64,000 bases of DNA from positions 1,193,068 through 1,257,067 of the forward strand of contig NZ_FREX01000001.1 in NCBI RefSeq assembly GCF_900143565.1, written 5' to 3'. This document shows, piece by piece, positions 17,180-25,397 of the stretch. The first letter of the stretch is position 1, and each line of letters starts with the position of its first letter. The notes beneath the pieces were generated by a model that saw nothing but the letters and a program-made list of their open reading frames with translations, did no database searches and was not told the origin of the DNA. Both the position numbers and the translations under genes were made by a program. The stretch comes from Pseudovibrio sp. Alg231-02 (GTDB lineage: Bacteria > Pseudomonadota > Alphaproteobacteria > Rhizobiales > Stappiaceae).

Positions 17180-17626
17180 ATGGCCTACACGCACTCACAA
17201 GATGAACTTAGTTTCAAAGATGCCATCATCTCATGCCTGAAGAACTACTTTAACTTTTATGGTCGTGCATCACGCGCTGAATACTGGTGGTGGTTTTTGT
17301 TCAATGCGCTTGTCATCACCGTAGCTGTTCTTTTTGATATTCTGGTTATGAGTGGTCTTATTTTGGGCATCTCAGAGCTTCAGCAATCATCAGGTACTTC
17401 GGGAACTGCAATGGCAGTCGGTATGTTCCTGCCCAACATCCTCACAATGATTGTTACACTTTTCCTGTTGTTACCAACACTAACGGTAGCCGTTCGTCGT
17501 CTTCACGATGTTGATCGTTCCGGCTTCTGGGTGTTCATTACGGTGATCCCGTTTTTTGGGGCATTGCTTCTATTGTACTGGCATCTGCTTCCTTCAAGGC
17601 AAACCGTCAACGCCAATTACGAGTAA
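17180..17626 (+). CDS. DUF805 membrane protein (first of a pair)
   Basis: A 148-residue inner-membrane protein of the DUF805 family. The family signature is complete: FYGRASRAEYWWWFLFN near the N-terminus, several hydrophobic helices, VRRLHDVDRSGFWVFI and a final LLYWHLLPS segment. A strong RBS (AAGGAGG) precedes the ATG. The biochemical role of DUF805 proteins is not established. It stands between the feo operon and a second, related copy 150 bases downstream. Confidence 0.88.
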   Translation: MAYTHSQDELSFKDAIISCLKNYFNFYGRASRAEYWWWFLFNALVITVAVLFDILVMSGLILGISELQQSSGTSGTAMAVGMFLPNILTMIVTLFLLLPTLTVAVRRLHDVDRSGFWVFITVIPFFGALLLLYWHLLPSRQTVNANYE

Positions 17627-17777
17627 ACACTCACACTCAGCTAAGGCAAAAAGTACGCACGCAAAACAGGAGCACAGACCTCAGTTCTTTGCTCTCTGGC
17701 ACATCGTTAGACAGCCAACCTGGACGTTCTGGTCAGCATGTGCGGTCTAACACCCCTACAAAAACTTGGAGAGTAGC

Positions 17778-18152
17778 GTGGTTAGTTTTCAAAGCGCCAT
17801 CAGAACCTGTTTCAAGAAGTATGTGCAGTTCACTGGGCGTGCGCCTCGCTCCGAGTTTTGGTGGTGGGTACTCTTCCTGCTCATAGTGATGATCGCAGCT
17901 CACCTTATCGATAACTTTGTGATCGCCCCTACTCTGGGATTGCCCACGGGGAGTGTGCAGGATGGTGCTCCGTTAAGCTCCATCTTGAACATCGCGTTCT
18001 TCTTGCCTAATCTGGCCGTGGCCGTGCGGCGACTGCATGACATCAATCGATCCGGCTTCTGGCTACTCATCGCTTTCATACCGATTCTAGGCGGTTTGCT
18101 GCTGCTTTACTGGTTTGTGCAGCCATCATTCCATGGCAAAACGAAATATTAG
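17778..18152 (+). CDS. DUF805 membrane protein (second of a pair)
   Basis: A 124-residue DUF805 paralogue with the same landmarks as its neighbour: FTGRAPRSEFWWWVLFL, VRRLHDINRSGFWLLI and LLLLYWFVQPS. GTG 17778 is the favoured start because GGAGAG lies about eight bases upstream. The two copies differ mainly in the loop between helices 1 and 2, which suggests an old tandem duplication. Function is unknown. Confidence 0.82.
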   Translation: MVSFQSAIRTCFKKYVQFTGRAPRSEFWWWVLFLLIVMIAAHLIDNFVIAPTLGLPTGSVQDGAPLSSILNIAFFLPNLAVAVRRLHDINRSGFWLLIAFIPILGGLLLLYWFVQPSFHGKTKY

Positions 18153-18182
18153 AATTAGAATTAATACAAACTGGATAGTGCT

Positions 18183-18218
18183 GTGTCGGATCGGGCATAA
18201 GCAGAAATTATGCGACAC
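18183..18218. repeat. Nested inverted repeat upstream of the bd oxidase operon
   Basis: GTGTC (18183-18187) and GACAC (18214-18218) flank a tighter inverted repeat, GCATAA (18195-18200) with TTATGC (18208-18213). The element lies about 190 bases before cydA and could be a binding site or a hairpin. No FNR box was found in this 250-base region. Confidence 0.4.
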
Positions 18219-18403
18219 TTTGCATAGCGCATAGCTCCTAATGCAACTCACTTTTTCAAGGAAACAGTTACTACAGCAAAGACAAGTGCCCTATCTTTTG
18301 GGGTGCACTGGTCATGGATCGCGGAAAAAACATAATTATTAACAGTGTTCCGCTACGGAATTCCATGATTTAAAATTAGCACATCCCATCGACAGGTGGT
18401 CAC

Positions 18404-19813
18404 ATGGACAGTTTAGCAGTTGATCTAGCTCGATTCCAATTTGCTTTTACAATCGCGTTCCATATCATATTTCCGGCTTTTACTATAGGTCTGGCAAGTT
18501 TTCTTGCTGTCCTTGAAGGCTTATGGCTATGGACAGGACGTGATGTATACTTGCGGGTCTTCAAGTTCTGGCTCGTAATCTTCGCACTTTCCTTCGCTAT
18601 GGGTGTCGTTTCCGGCATCGTCATGGCTTATCAATTCGGCACCAACTGGTCTGCCTTTGCAGACAAAACCGGATCGGTCATTGGACCGCTCATGGGGTAT
18701 GAGGTGCTCACGGCCTTCTTCCTGGAAGCAGGTTTCCTCGGCATTATGCTGTTTGGTATGAACCGCGTAGGCAAGAAGTTGCACTTCTTTGCCACCGTGG
18801 TTGTTGCCATTGGCACCGCCCTTTCCGCTTTCTGGATCCTTTCCGTCAACAGCTGGATGCAGACACCAGCAGGCTACGCCATGAATGACGTGGGCCAGTT
18901 TGTGCCTGCGGATTGGTGGGCGATTATCTTCAACCCCTCCTTCCCCTACCGGCTCGTGCACATGGTGCTGGCAGCTTACCTGACCACAGCCTTCGTGGTT
19001 GGTGCCGTGGGTGCCTATCATCTGTTGAAGAACCGTTTTAATGCGGCGGCGCAGGTGATGTTCTCCATGGCAATGTGGATGATGATTGTGGTCACGCCAA
19101 TCCAAATGCTTGCGGGGGACTATCATGGCCTCAACACTCTGGAGCATCAGCCTGCCAAGGTTGCTGCTATGGAGGGGCACTTTGATTCCCAAGGCCCTGC
19201 CCCGCTCATCCTCTTTGGATGGCCGGATGTGGAAGCTGGAGAAACAAAGTACAAGATTGAGGTCCCTTATCTCTCGAGCATTATTCTGACCCACAGCCTT
19301 GATGGTGTTGTGCCGGGACTGAATGAATTCCCACGGGAAGACTGGCCACCGGCAGCGATCGTGTTTGTGTCATTCCGCATCATGGTTGGTATTGGTGTCT
19401 TGATGTTGCTGGTTGGCGTTTGGGGCCTATGGTCTCGGATCCGTGGCCGGCTTTATGAGAGTGAATGGCTTCAGCGAGCTTCCATTGTTATGGGACCTGC
19501 TGGCTTTGTCGCCGTCATCGCAGGCTGGACAACAACGGAAGTTGGTCGCCAACCTTACACCGTGTACGGGTTGCTCAAGACGTCAGAATCCGTCTCACCT
19601 GTTGAAGCACCTGCCGTCTGGGCCTCGCTGGTCATCTTTGTAGCGGTGTACTGTATCGTCTTTGGCGTTGGTATCTTCTACATCTTCCGGTCCATGGCGA
19701 AGTCTCCGGATGCGAGCCAGGGCGTTGAGGAAGGTGTACCTGTCAGAACCGCAGGCATCACTCCTGCACAGGCCCTTCAACCACATGAGGGAGATCGTTC
19801 TCATGATTCTTGA
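18404..19813 (+). CDS. cydA: Cytochrome bd-type quinol oxidase subunit I (cyanide-insensitive type)
   Basis: Subunit I of a bd-type terminal oxidase, which oxidises quinol and reduces oxygen at the inner membrane without proton pumping. The 469 residues include the N-terminal ARFQFAFTIAFHIIFP with the haem-ligand His, GYEVLTAFFLEAGFLG, SVNSWMQTPAGY and the GDYHGLNTLEHQPAK quinol loop. The loop and total length are short compared with E. coli CydA (about 522), which places it in the CIO/CioA branch. The last 40 residues are a soluble tail. It overlaps cydB by 11 bases. Such oxidases typically work under low oxygen or in the presence of respiratory inhibitors. Confidence 0.93.
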   Translation: MDSLAVDLARFQFAFTIAFHIIFPAFTIGLASFLAVLEGLWLWTGRDVYLRVFKFWLVIFALSFAMGVVSGIVMAYQFGTNWSAFADKTGSVIGPLMGYEVLTAFFLEAGFLGIMLFGMNRVGKKLHFFATVVVAIGTALSAFWILSVNSWMQTPAGYAMNDVGQFVPADWWAIIFNPSFPYRLVHMVLAAYLTTAFVVGAVGAYHLLKNRFNAAAQVMFSMAMWMMIVVTPIQMLAGDYHGLNTLEHQPAKVAAMEGHFDSQGPAPLILFGWPDVEAGETKYKIEVPYLSSIILTHSLDGVVPGLNEFPREDWPPAAIVFVSFRIMVGIGVLMLLVGVWGLWSRIRGRLYESEWLQRASIVMGPAGFVAVIAGWTTTEVGRQPYTVYGLLKTSESVSPVEAPAVWASLVIFVAVYCIVFGVGIFYIFRSMAKSPDASQGVEEGVPVRTAGITPAQALQPHEGDRSHDS

Positions 19814-20810
19814 TTATCCACTCATTTGGGGTTTTCTCATTGCAGTCGCGATCTTCGCCTATGTGATTTTGGATGGCTTTGATCTTGGCATCGGGATCTT
19901 GTACCCGACCACCAAAGACGCTGATGAACGCACATTGATGATGAACAGCGTCGCTCCTGTCTGGGATGGCAATGAGACCTGGCTCGTCCTTGGTGGCGGT
20001 GGTTTGTTTGCCGTGTTCCCGCTCGCCTACTCGGTCATTATGCCTGCGGTCTACGCACCGATTATTGGCATGTTGATCGGGTTGATCTTCAGAGGCGTTG
20101 CCTTTGAGTTCCGCTTCAAGTCATCTGTTGAGCGCAGGCCGTTCTGGGATATATCCTTCTTTGCAGGGTCTATCGTTGCTGCATTCTGTCAGGGACTGGT
20201 GCTTGGTACGCTTGTGCAAGGCATTGAGGTGGTTGACCGCACTTATGCAGGCGGCTGGTGGGATTGGCTGACACCATTTTCTGTCATGACCGGTTTTGCC
20301 GTGATCTCCGGCTATGCCCTGCTTGGGGCCACATGGCTGGTGATGAAGCTGGAAGGTGTGCCGCAAGCGCATTTCCGCCGCGTCTCAAAGTACGCCGCTC
20401 TTATCCTGATTGGCTTCCTTCTGCTGGTCAGTATGTGGATGCCATTCATCAATGAGAGCATTATGGAGAAGTGGTTCAGCTTCCCGTATCTGCTTTACAC
20501 ATTCCCGGTTCCACTTCTTGTAGCAGTCACCACGCTGGTGCTGTGGCGGGCTTTGATGAGCGATGCGGATTACACACCGTTCCTCGCTTCACTGGTGATC
20601 TTCCTGCTGACCTATGTGGGACTTGGGATCAACATCTTCCCGTATGTGGTGCCAAATGTTTACACCCTTTGGGAAGCAGCAGCGCCTGACAGCAGCCTGA
20701 AATTCCTGCTTGTGGGAGCGGTCATCCTCATCCCGATGATCCTCGCCTATACGGCCTACGCGTACTACGTGTTCCGTGGCAAAATAAAATCAACGGAAGG
20801 GTATCACTGA
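19803..20810 (+). CDS. cydB: Cytochrome bd-type quinol oxidase subunit II
   Basis: Subunit II of the bd oxidase, 335 residues and about eight to nine helices. The conserved opening is DYPLIWGFLIAVAIFAYVIL followed by DGFDLGIG, then NSVAPVWDGNETWLVLGGG. ATG 19803 is chosen since GAGGGAG precedes it and the protein then begins as CydB should; it overlaps the cydA end by 11 bases. It couples to the small subunit gene by an ATGA overlap. Confidence 0.94.
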   Translation: MILDYPLIWGFLIAVAIFAYVILDGFDLGIGILYPTTKDADERTLMMNSVAPVWDGNETWLVLGGGGLFAVFPLAYSVIMPAVYAPIIGMLIGLIFRGVAFEFRFKSSVERRPFWDISFFAGSIVAAFCQGLVLGTLVQGIEVVDRTYAGGWWDWLTPFSVMTGFAVISGYALLGATWLVMKLEGVPQAHFRRVSKYAALILIGFLLLVSMWMPFINESIMEKWFSFPYLLYTFPVPLLVAVTTLVLWRALMSDADYTPFLASLVIFLLTYVGLGINIFPYVVPNVYTLWEAAAPDSSLKFLLVGAVILIPMILAYTAYAYYVFRGKIKSTEGYH

Positions 20811-20941
20811 TGAGCCTCGATAAAACCGGCGAAATTGACCAACCTTTATGGAAGCGGTTGCTTTGGTTTGCAGCCCTTTGGGTGGCAGGCGTTGCCTCCA
20901 TCGCAGTGGTCTCTTACACCTTAAGAAGTCTGATTATTTAA
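20810..20941 (+). CDS. DUF2474 small subunit of the bd oxidase operon
   Basis: A 43-residue single-helix membrane protein (MSLDKTGEID then a PLWKRLLWF-ALWVAGVAS helix) whose ATG overlaps the cydB stop. Sequence, size and place match the DUF2474 family found at the end of cyd/cio operons, analogous to CydX, which stabilises the haem-containing complex. The gene is short enough to be missed by usual length cut-offs. Confidence 0.85.
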   Translation: MSLDKTGEIDQPLWKRLLWFAALWVAGVASIAVVSYTLRSLII

Positions 20942-20957
20942 CAGACCCAGCAAAAAT

Positions 20958-20992
20958 AAGGGCGTGCTATCCCCATAGCACGCCCTTCTCCC
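20958..20992 (+). terminator. Rho-independent terminator of the bd oxidase operon
   Basis: AAGGGCGTGCTA (20958-20969) pairs with TAGCACGCCCTT (20976-20987), a 12-bp stem with a six-base loop, followed by CTCCC. The tail is poor in T, but the stem is strong and directly follows the operon. Confidence 0.7.
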
Positions 20993-21400
20993 AATGAACC
21001 GCTCGCGGTTCCTCCTCCGCTACGGCTCGAAACTGTCCGGAGCCGAATATCTCCCGAAAATTCGCCTCTCATATTTCAGGGGTGTACTGTGATATGTTTT
21101 AAAAATCCTTTCAATGCGTCAAAACCCGCAGTTAGGCGATTTTATTGCCTAAAACTGGCGAAAATGAGCAAATCAAGGCGACGCTAATATGTGGGTGGCC
21201 TGCGGTTGTATTGCGGCTGACGCCAGCCTACTCCTTCTGATTGTTCGGAGTGATGCCTTGCAACCATGCCCCTGTCATGAAAAGTTCACTTGTTGTTTGA
21301 GGTCAGACGGATTAGTCAGCAGCGCAATTTCCGCTGATGCAGGCTTATTCATCGCTTAGAGTTTATTCTGACTTGCAGCCTATTTTTTGGGGTACCACAC
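20993..21400. other. Non-coding stretch rich in small inverted repeats
   Basis: No gene is seen between the oxidase operon and cpdA. Several short palindromes occur: GAACCGCTCGCGGTTC (20996-21011), CGGCTC/GAGCCG (about 21024-21046), a bulged CAGTTAGGC/GCCTAAAACTG hairpin (about 21129-21157) and GGCTG/CAGCC (about 21214-21227). Their role is unclear. Confidence 0.4.
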
Positions 21401-22219
21401 ATGATCTTCGCGCAGCTTACCGACATTCACATCAAGGCTGGCGGAAAGTTCGCCTACAACTGTGTTGATACGCTTTCTCATTTGCGTCAGGCCGTTGCGC
21501 ACCTCAACGCGTTTCGTCCACGACTTGATTTTGTGGTGATCAGCGGCGATCTGGTGGATTTGGGCAATGCGGATGAGTATGAGTTGTTCCGGCAAGAGAT
21601 CGACCAGCTGGATATGCCGTTTTATGTGATCCCCGGTAATCACGATCACCGGGATGCAATGCGGGATGCGTTTGCGGATCATGACTACCTGACTTCAGAG
21701 GGTGCGCTTCAGTTTTCAATTGAGAAAGACGGCCTGCGCATTATCGGGCTGGATACGACCATTCCGAGCAAGCATGACGGCCATTTTGATGCTCATAAGC
21801 AAGCATGGCTGCGCGATGAACTGGACGCACATAAAGATCAGCCGACTTTGGTGTTCATGCATCACCCACCGTTCAAGACGGGTATTCAGCATATGGATGA
21901 TATTATGCTGATGCGCGCTGATGAGGATTTCTGGCCTGTGGTTACAGGGCAATCACAAATCCGGCAGATTGCTTGTGGTCATGTTCACCGGGCGATCGAG
22001 GTCTTCAAGAACGGCATTCCGGTGAGCATCTGCCCTGCTTCAGGCCATCAGGTCACGCTTGATCTGGATCCAGACGGGGAACCTGGCTTTGTTATGGACC
22101 CGCCAGCGGTTCGTGTATTCCGCTGGTCCGAGGGCGAATTGATCAACCATTTGAGTTTTATCGGCGACTTTGGTGGCCAACACCCATTCTTTGATAAGGA
22201 TGGCAAACTGATTGATTAG
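21401..22219 (+). CDS. cpdA: Metallophosphoesterase, CpdA (cyclic nucleotide phosphodiesterase) type
   Basis: A cytoplasmic class III phosphodiesterase of 272 residues. All five metal-binding blocks of the calcineurin-like fold are present: LTDIHI near residue 7, ISGDLVDLG, PGNHDHR, FMHHPPF and CGHVHRAI. The pattern is that of CpdA/Rv0805-type 3',5'-cAMP phosphodiesterases, but glycerophosphodiesterases such as GpdQ share it, so the substrate is likely rather than proven. It converges with and overlaps by four bases the gene on the other strand. Confidence 0.85.
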   Translation: MIFAQLTDIHIKAGGKFAYNCVDTLSHLRQAVAHLNAFRPRLDFVVISGDLVDLGNADEYELFRQEIDQLDMPFYVIPGNHDHRDAMRDAFADHDYLTSEGALQFSIEKDGLRIIGLDTTIPSKHDGHFDAHKQAWLRDELDAHKDQPTLVFMHHPPFKTGIQHMDDIMLMRADEDFWPVVTGQSQIRQIACGHVHRAIEVFKNGIPVSICPASGHQVTLDLDPDGEPGFVMDPPAVRVFRWSEGELINHLSFIGDFGGQHPFFDKDGKLID

Positions 22220-22911
22220 GCTGAGTCTTTCTCTGTTACGAGATCGGCTTCGTTCTCCACGATATCCCATGAGACGGCGGCGCCCATTTCCTGCAGTGCC
22301 TCCTTTTGCAGTTTCCATGCGTTCTGATTTTGGGCGAGAATGGCGGGGGCGCAAAGTTCGACGCGGTACCCTCTGTTAAGCGCACCGATTGTTGTGTTCT
22401 TGACGCAGGCATTGCCATCCAGACCTGTCACGATCAGGTGGTCAACTTCTTGATTTTTCAGGAACTCAGCGAGCGCCGGTTCGCCAAAAGCGTCGCTCTT
22501 TGATTTCACGAGATCCAGATCTGGCTCAATAGTTATGCGTGGATCTATCTTTAGGCCATCAGAGCCTTTTGCCCCCAAACCTCCTCCCAACAGGCGGACC
22601 AGAAGGTTGGTGTACCATCCCTTGTAAACCTGCCGGATGGAGATGACGGGCCAGCCCTTTTGCTGTGCCAGCTCACCAAGCGCGTTTATGTAGTTGAGGC
22701 GGGCTTGCAGATAGTCGGGCTCCCAACTTCGAGAGCTGGTTTCCTTGATGAAGTCACTTTGAACATCAATCACCAACAGCGCAGTGCCTCCGCGGCCTTC
22801 AAACATGATCGACGGGCCGTTGGTTGGTGTTTGAATGTTGAGGACACCCCAAAAGGTATAGGCAGCAAGGGCTGCCACGCAAAGTAAAGCTCCTAAAACC
22901 AGAATAAGCAC
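22216..22911 (-). CDS. Isochorismatase-family hydrolase with an N-terminal membrane anchor
   Basis: A cysteine hydrolase of the isochorismatase superfamily (about 231 residues). The catalytic triad is visible as D49 (LLVIDVQSDF), K136 (VKSKSDAF) and C169 (DGNACVKNT), as used by nicotinamidases and N-carbamoyl hydrolases. Before it, residues 1-25 form a hydrophobic segment (LILVLGALLCVAALAAYTFW), unusual for this soluble family and suggesting an inner-membrane anchor. GTG 22911 is preferred, with GGGGGAG six bases upstream; an ATG 42 bases earlier is possible but lacks an RBS. The substrate is unknown. Confidence 0.78.
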   Translation of the reverse strand: MLILVLGALLCVAALAAYTFWGVLNIQTPTNGPSIMFEGRGGTALLVIDVQSDFIKETSSRSWEPDYLQARLNYINALGELAQQKGWPVISIRQVYKGWYTNLLVRLLGGGLGAKGSDGLKIDPRITIEPDLDLVKSKSDAFGEPALAEFLKNQEVDHLIVTGLDGNACVKNTTIGALNRGYRVELCAPAILAQNQNAWKLQKEALQEMGAAVSWDIVENEADLVTEKDSA

Positions 22912-23060
22912 CGTTCGCTCCCCCAAGCCAAGACATGCCAGTCCCCACACCATATCATGCTGCTGTGGGGGGCTGACATTTCCAAATTTTGGGGAGCAAA
23001 GCCGTCAGGACCTGCACACAATCCAGCAGGTGTTATTGATCCCGACGACGGTCTTCGATC

Positions 23061-23867
23061 TTAGTAAGTTTCGTTCTCAGCCGGGAATTGCTCACGGCGA
23101 ACGTCATTTGCAAACGCCTTTACGCCTTGTTCGATCTGAGATTTCAGTTCAGCGTACTTGCGCACGAATTTTGGCGTCTTGTCGAACATCCCGAGCATGT
23201 CATCGGTGACGAGGATCTGGCCGTCGCAGTCAACAGAAGCACCGATGCCGATGGTCGGGATTGGTACGCTGTCGGAGATTTCGCGAGCGACTTCGTCTTT
23301 TGTGCCTTCAACAACAACACAGAATGCACCAGCATCGGCCACCTGACGTGCGCATTCCAGCTGTTCTTTGCGGCTTTCTTCGCTTTTGCCAGCAACTTTA
23401 TAGCCGCCTTCCACATGCAGATACTGGGGGCGCAGGCCGATGTGAGCGACAACAGGAATGCCACGGTCTACGAGAAAGCGTATGGTTTCTGGCGCTGCGG
23501 AATTGTATTCCAGCTTGACGGCCTGACAGCCGGCTTCCTGCATCACGCGCAACGCGTTGCGGTATGCGGCCTGTGGGCTTTCTTCAAAGGAGCCGAAAGG
23601 CATATCAACGACAACAAGTGCGTTTTGAGAACCACGCATAACGGCTTTGCCGTGCATGATCATCATGTCCAGCGTGACTGCTGTCGTGTCTGGCAAGCCG
23701 TGGAGCACCATGCCGACACTGTCGCCCACCAGCAGCAGATCGCAATGCTCATCCAGCATCTGTGCGATTGGTGCAGTGTAGGCCGTGAGGCAGACCAGCT
23801 TGTGATGGCCTTTTGCCTTCATGATGTCTTTAATGGTTTTCCGCCGAGTCGCAGATGTATGAGACAT
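23061..23867 (-). CDS. panB: 3-methyl-2-oxobutanoate hydroxymethyltransferase
   Basis: Ketopantoate hydroxymethyltransferase, the first committed enzyme of pantothenate and hence CoA synthesis, transferring a hydroxymethyl group from methylenetetrahydrofolate to 2-oxoisovalerate. The 268 residues carry the metal-binding LLLVGDSVGMVLHG, the HIGLRPQ segment and the catalytic Glu in FCVVVEGT. Length is normal for the family. panC is not nearby, so the pathway is dispersed in this genome. No operon partner is apparent. Confidence 0.95.
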   Translation of the reverse strand: MSHTSATRRKTIKDIMKAKGHHKLVCLTAYTAPIAQMLDEHCDLLLVGDSVGMVLHGLPDTTAVTLDMMIMHGKAVMRGSQNALVVVDMPFGSFEESPQAAYRNALRVMQEAGCQAVKLEYNSAAPETIRFLVDRGIPVVAHIGLRPQYLHVEGGYKVAGKSEESRKEQLECARQVADAGAFCVVVEGTKDEVAREISDSVPIPTIGIGASVDCDGQILVTDDMLGMFDKTPKFVRKYAELKSQIEQGVKAFANDVRREQFPAENETY

Positions 23868-24186
23868 TGTTTTAGGTGCCCGTTTCGTTCATCCAAAGCA
23901 GCTGGCCCTTTGTCTGGAGCAATCCAACTGCCTTCATTCTTTGTTATTCCGCGCACTCATTGCCAGTCCGTTCAGCATCAAACCGGCGTACGCTTATTAT
24001 TATTGGTTTTTGATCTGTGCCTGTGCTTTCAGACTTATGTCTTTACGCGACCTCACCGAAAGCCACTCTTTGTCTTTCGGAATTGCGCAGTGCAACATGT
24101 GCTTCCTGCGCCTTTATAAGGAATTTTCGGAGAATATAAAATAACGTTGAGATACCCAATGGGACTTTTGGTGCGGTATGTACCAT
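23868..24186. other. Intergenic region upstream of panB
   Basis: About 320 bases that contain the panB promoter on the minus strand and the 3' flank of the AraC-family gene. I see no reliable gene or structured element here. Confidence 0.35.
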
Positions 24187-25251
24187 TCACAGTTGAGTTG
24201 CGGACTTTCTAAACTGGCTTGGTGTCTCCCCTGTCCATTGCTTAAATGCCCTTCGAAACACCCTTGGATCCGAGTAGCCGAGCTCTGCTGCGATCTGTTC
24301 AGATGACAAGCGCGACCATAAGAGCAGCTCCATGGCTTGCGACTGGCGGATCTGCGAGAGGATATCGCGGAAGGAGACTTGAAAAGCGGCTAGTTTGCGC
24401 CGAAAACTACGTTCACCCATGGAGAACCCACCCGCAATTTCTTCGATTGATGGGTTGCTTTTCAGGCCACGGCGGACTTCTTCCTCCACGGTTTTAAGGA
24501 AACCCAGACGGTTGCTTTCTTCCTGCATCATGCCTGCCAGAAGTGTTTCAACTTCCTGCACAACAAACCGGTCTGCGGTTGCCAGCGGGCGTTGCAGGTG
24601 CTCTGCGTCAAAAAATATTGCATTTCGTGACGCATCAAACCTGACAGATGGTCCGAGTGCCTCCTGATAGAGGCTTTTCTTTGCTGGTGGTGCCTGCATC
24701 ATCTCAATACGCTGAATGGCTTGCTTGCTTCCTGTTGTGAAGCGGACAACGCCTACCATGGCGGCAAACAGTTCCTGCACGAAGAACGTGAGCAACGCTG
24801 GCTCATGGAACCGGCTGCGCGCAATCATCGTGATTGCATTATCGGTTGCAGGTTCCAGATCAATCTCCAGCATGCTTCCGGTCAGGCGGTGGTACTTGAT
24901 GCCGAACTCAAGCGCCGCTCTTCCCGTTGCACTTGCCATAACGCCAAGACTGACGAGCCCGAGAGAGGTGATGGACTGACGGTGGCCGACAGCAAGGCCG
25001 AGGCTTTCATCTCCCGTCAACGCCAGTGCCTTGAGGATAATGAGACGGCTCTGCTGATAGGTCAGGCGGGCCTCGTGAGACAGAAACACCGAGGGGTCAG
25101 TGTTTTGGCTCAGGAATGTGTTAGGCAGCACCTTTTCTGCGGCGATGCCGCGCTGCTCCAGCTCCTGCAACAGATAGCGCAACAGGTGCGGTGGAACCTT
25201 TGAATGCTGCGCCACTTCTGGCGGTGCCAACTGGCCAAATTCAGAATGCAT
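24187..25251 (-). CDS. AraC-family transcriptional regulator, VirS/OruR-like
   Basis: A regulator of about 354 residues. The N-terminal two thirds correspond to the arabinose-binding-like domain of the OruR/VirS/ArgR group (LGLVSLGVMASATGRAALEF region). The C-terminal 90 residues hold the two AraC helix-turn-helix motifs, ending SEQIAAELGYSDPRVFRRAF-type with the conserved FKQWTGETPSQFR. Several starts are possible (ATG 25299, 25272 or 25251); the last is nearest to the conserved domain. It is divergent from the monooxygenase/SDR gene pair, and by analogy with mycobacterial VirS probably controls that pair. Confidence 0.83.
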   Translation of the reverse strand: MHSEFGQLAPPEVAQHSKVPPHLLRYLLQELEQRGIAAEKVLPNTFLSQNTDPSVFLSHEARLTYQQSRLIILKALALTGDESLGLAVGHRQSITSLGLVSLGVMASATGRAALEFGIKYHRLTGSMLEIDLEPATDNAITMIARSRFHEPALLTFFVQELFAAMVGVVRFTTGSKQAIQRIEMMQAPPAKKSLYQEALGPSVRFDASRNAIFFDAEHLQRPLATADRFVVQEVETLLAGMMQEESNRLGFLKTVEEEVRRGLKSNPSIEEIAGGFSMGERSFRRKLAAFQVSFRDILSQIRQSQAMELLLWSRLSSEQIAAELGYSDPRVFRRAFKQWTGETPSQFRKSATQL

Positions 25252-25397
25252 GCCCTCTCCCAAAGCAGTCATGCTACGGAAACACGGGAGTGACCGCAAG
25301 ATATGACCGAATTTGTCCGCCCTACGTCCGTATATGTCCTTCTAAACCTGCCTCCTCTTGCCGTAGGGTAAGATTTTCACAGTTCGGGGAGGGAACG

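Noticed and set aside
18153-18403. FNR box upstream of the bd oxidase operon
   Set aside because: Expected for this enzyme, but no TTGAT-n4-ATCAA or near match is present in the region.
23088-24119. 343-residue frame opposite panB
   Set aside because: It is a shadow of panB on the other strand, Cys/Phe-rich with no recognisable domain and no RBS.
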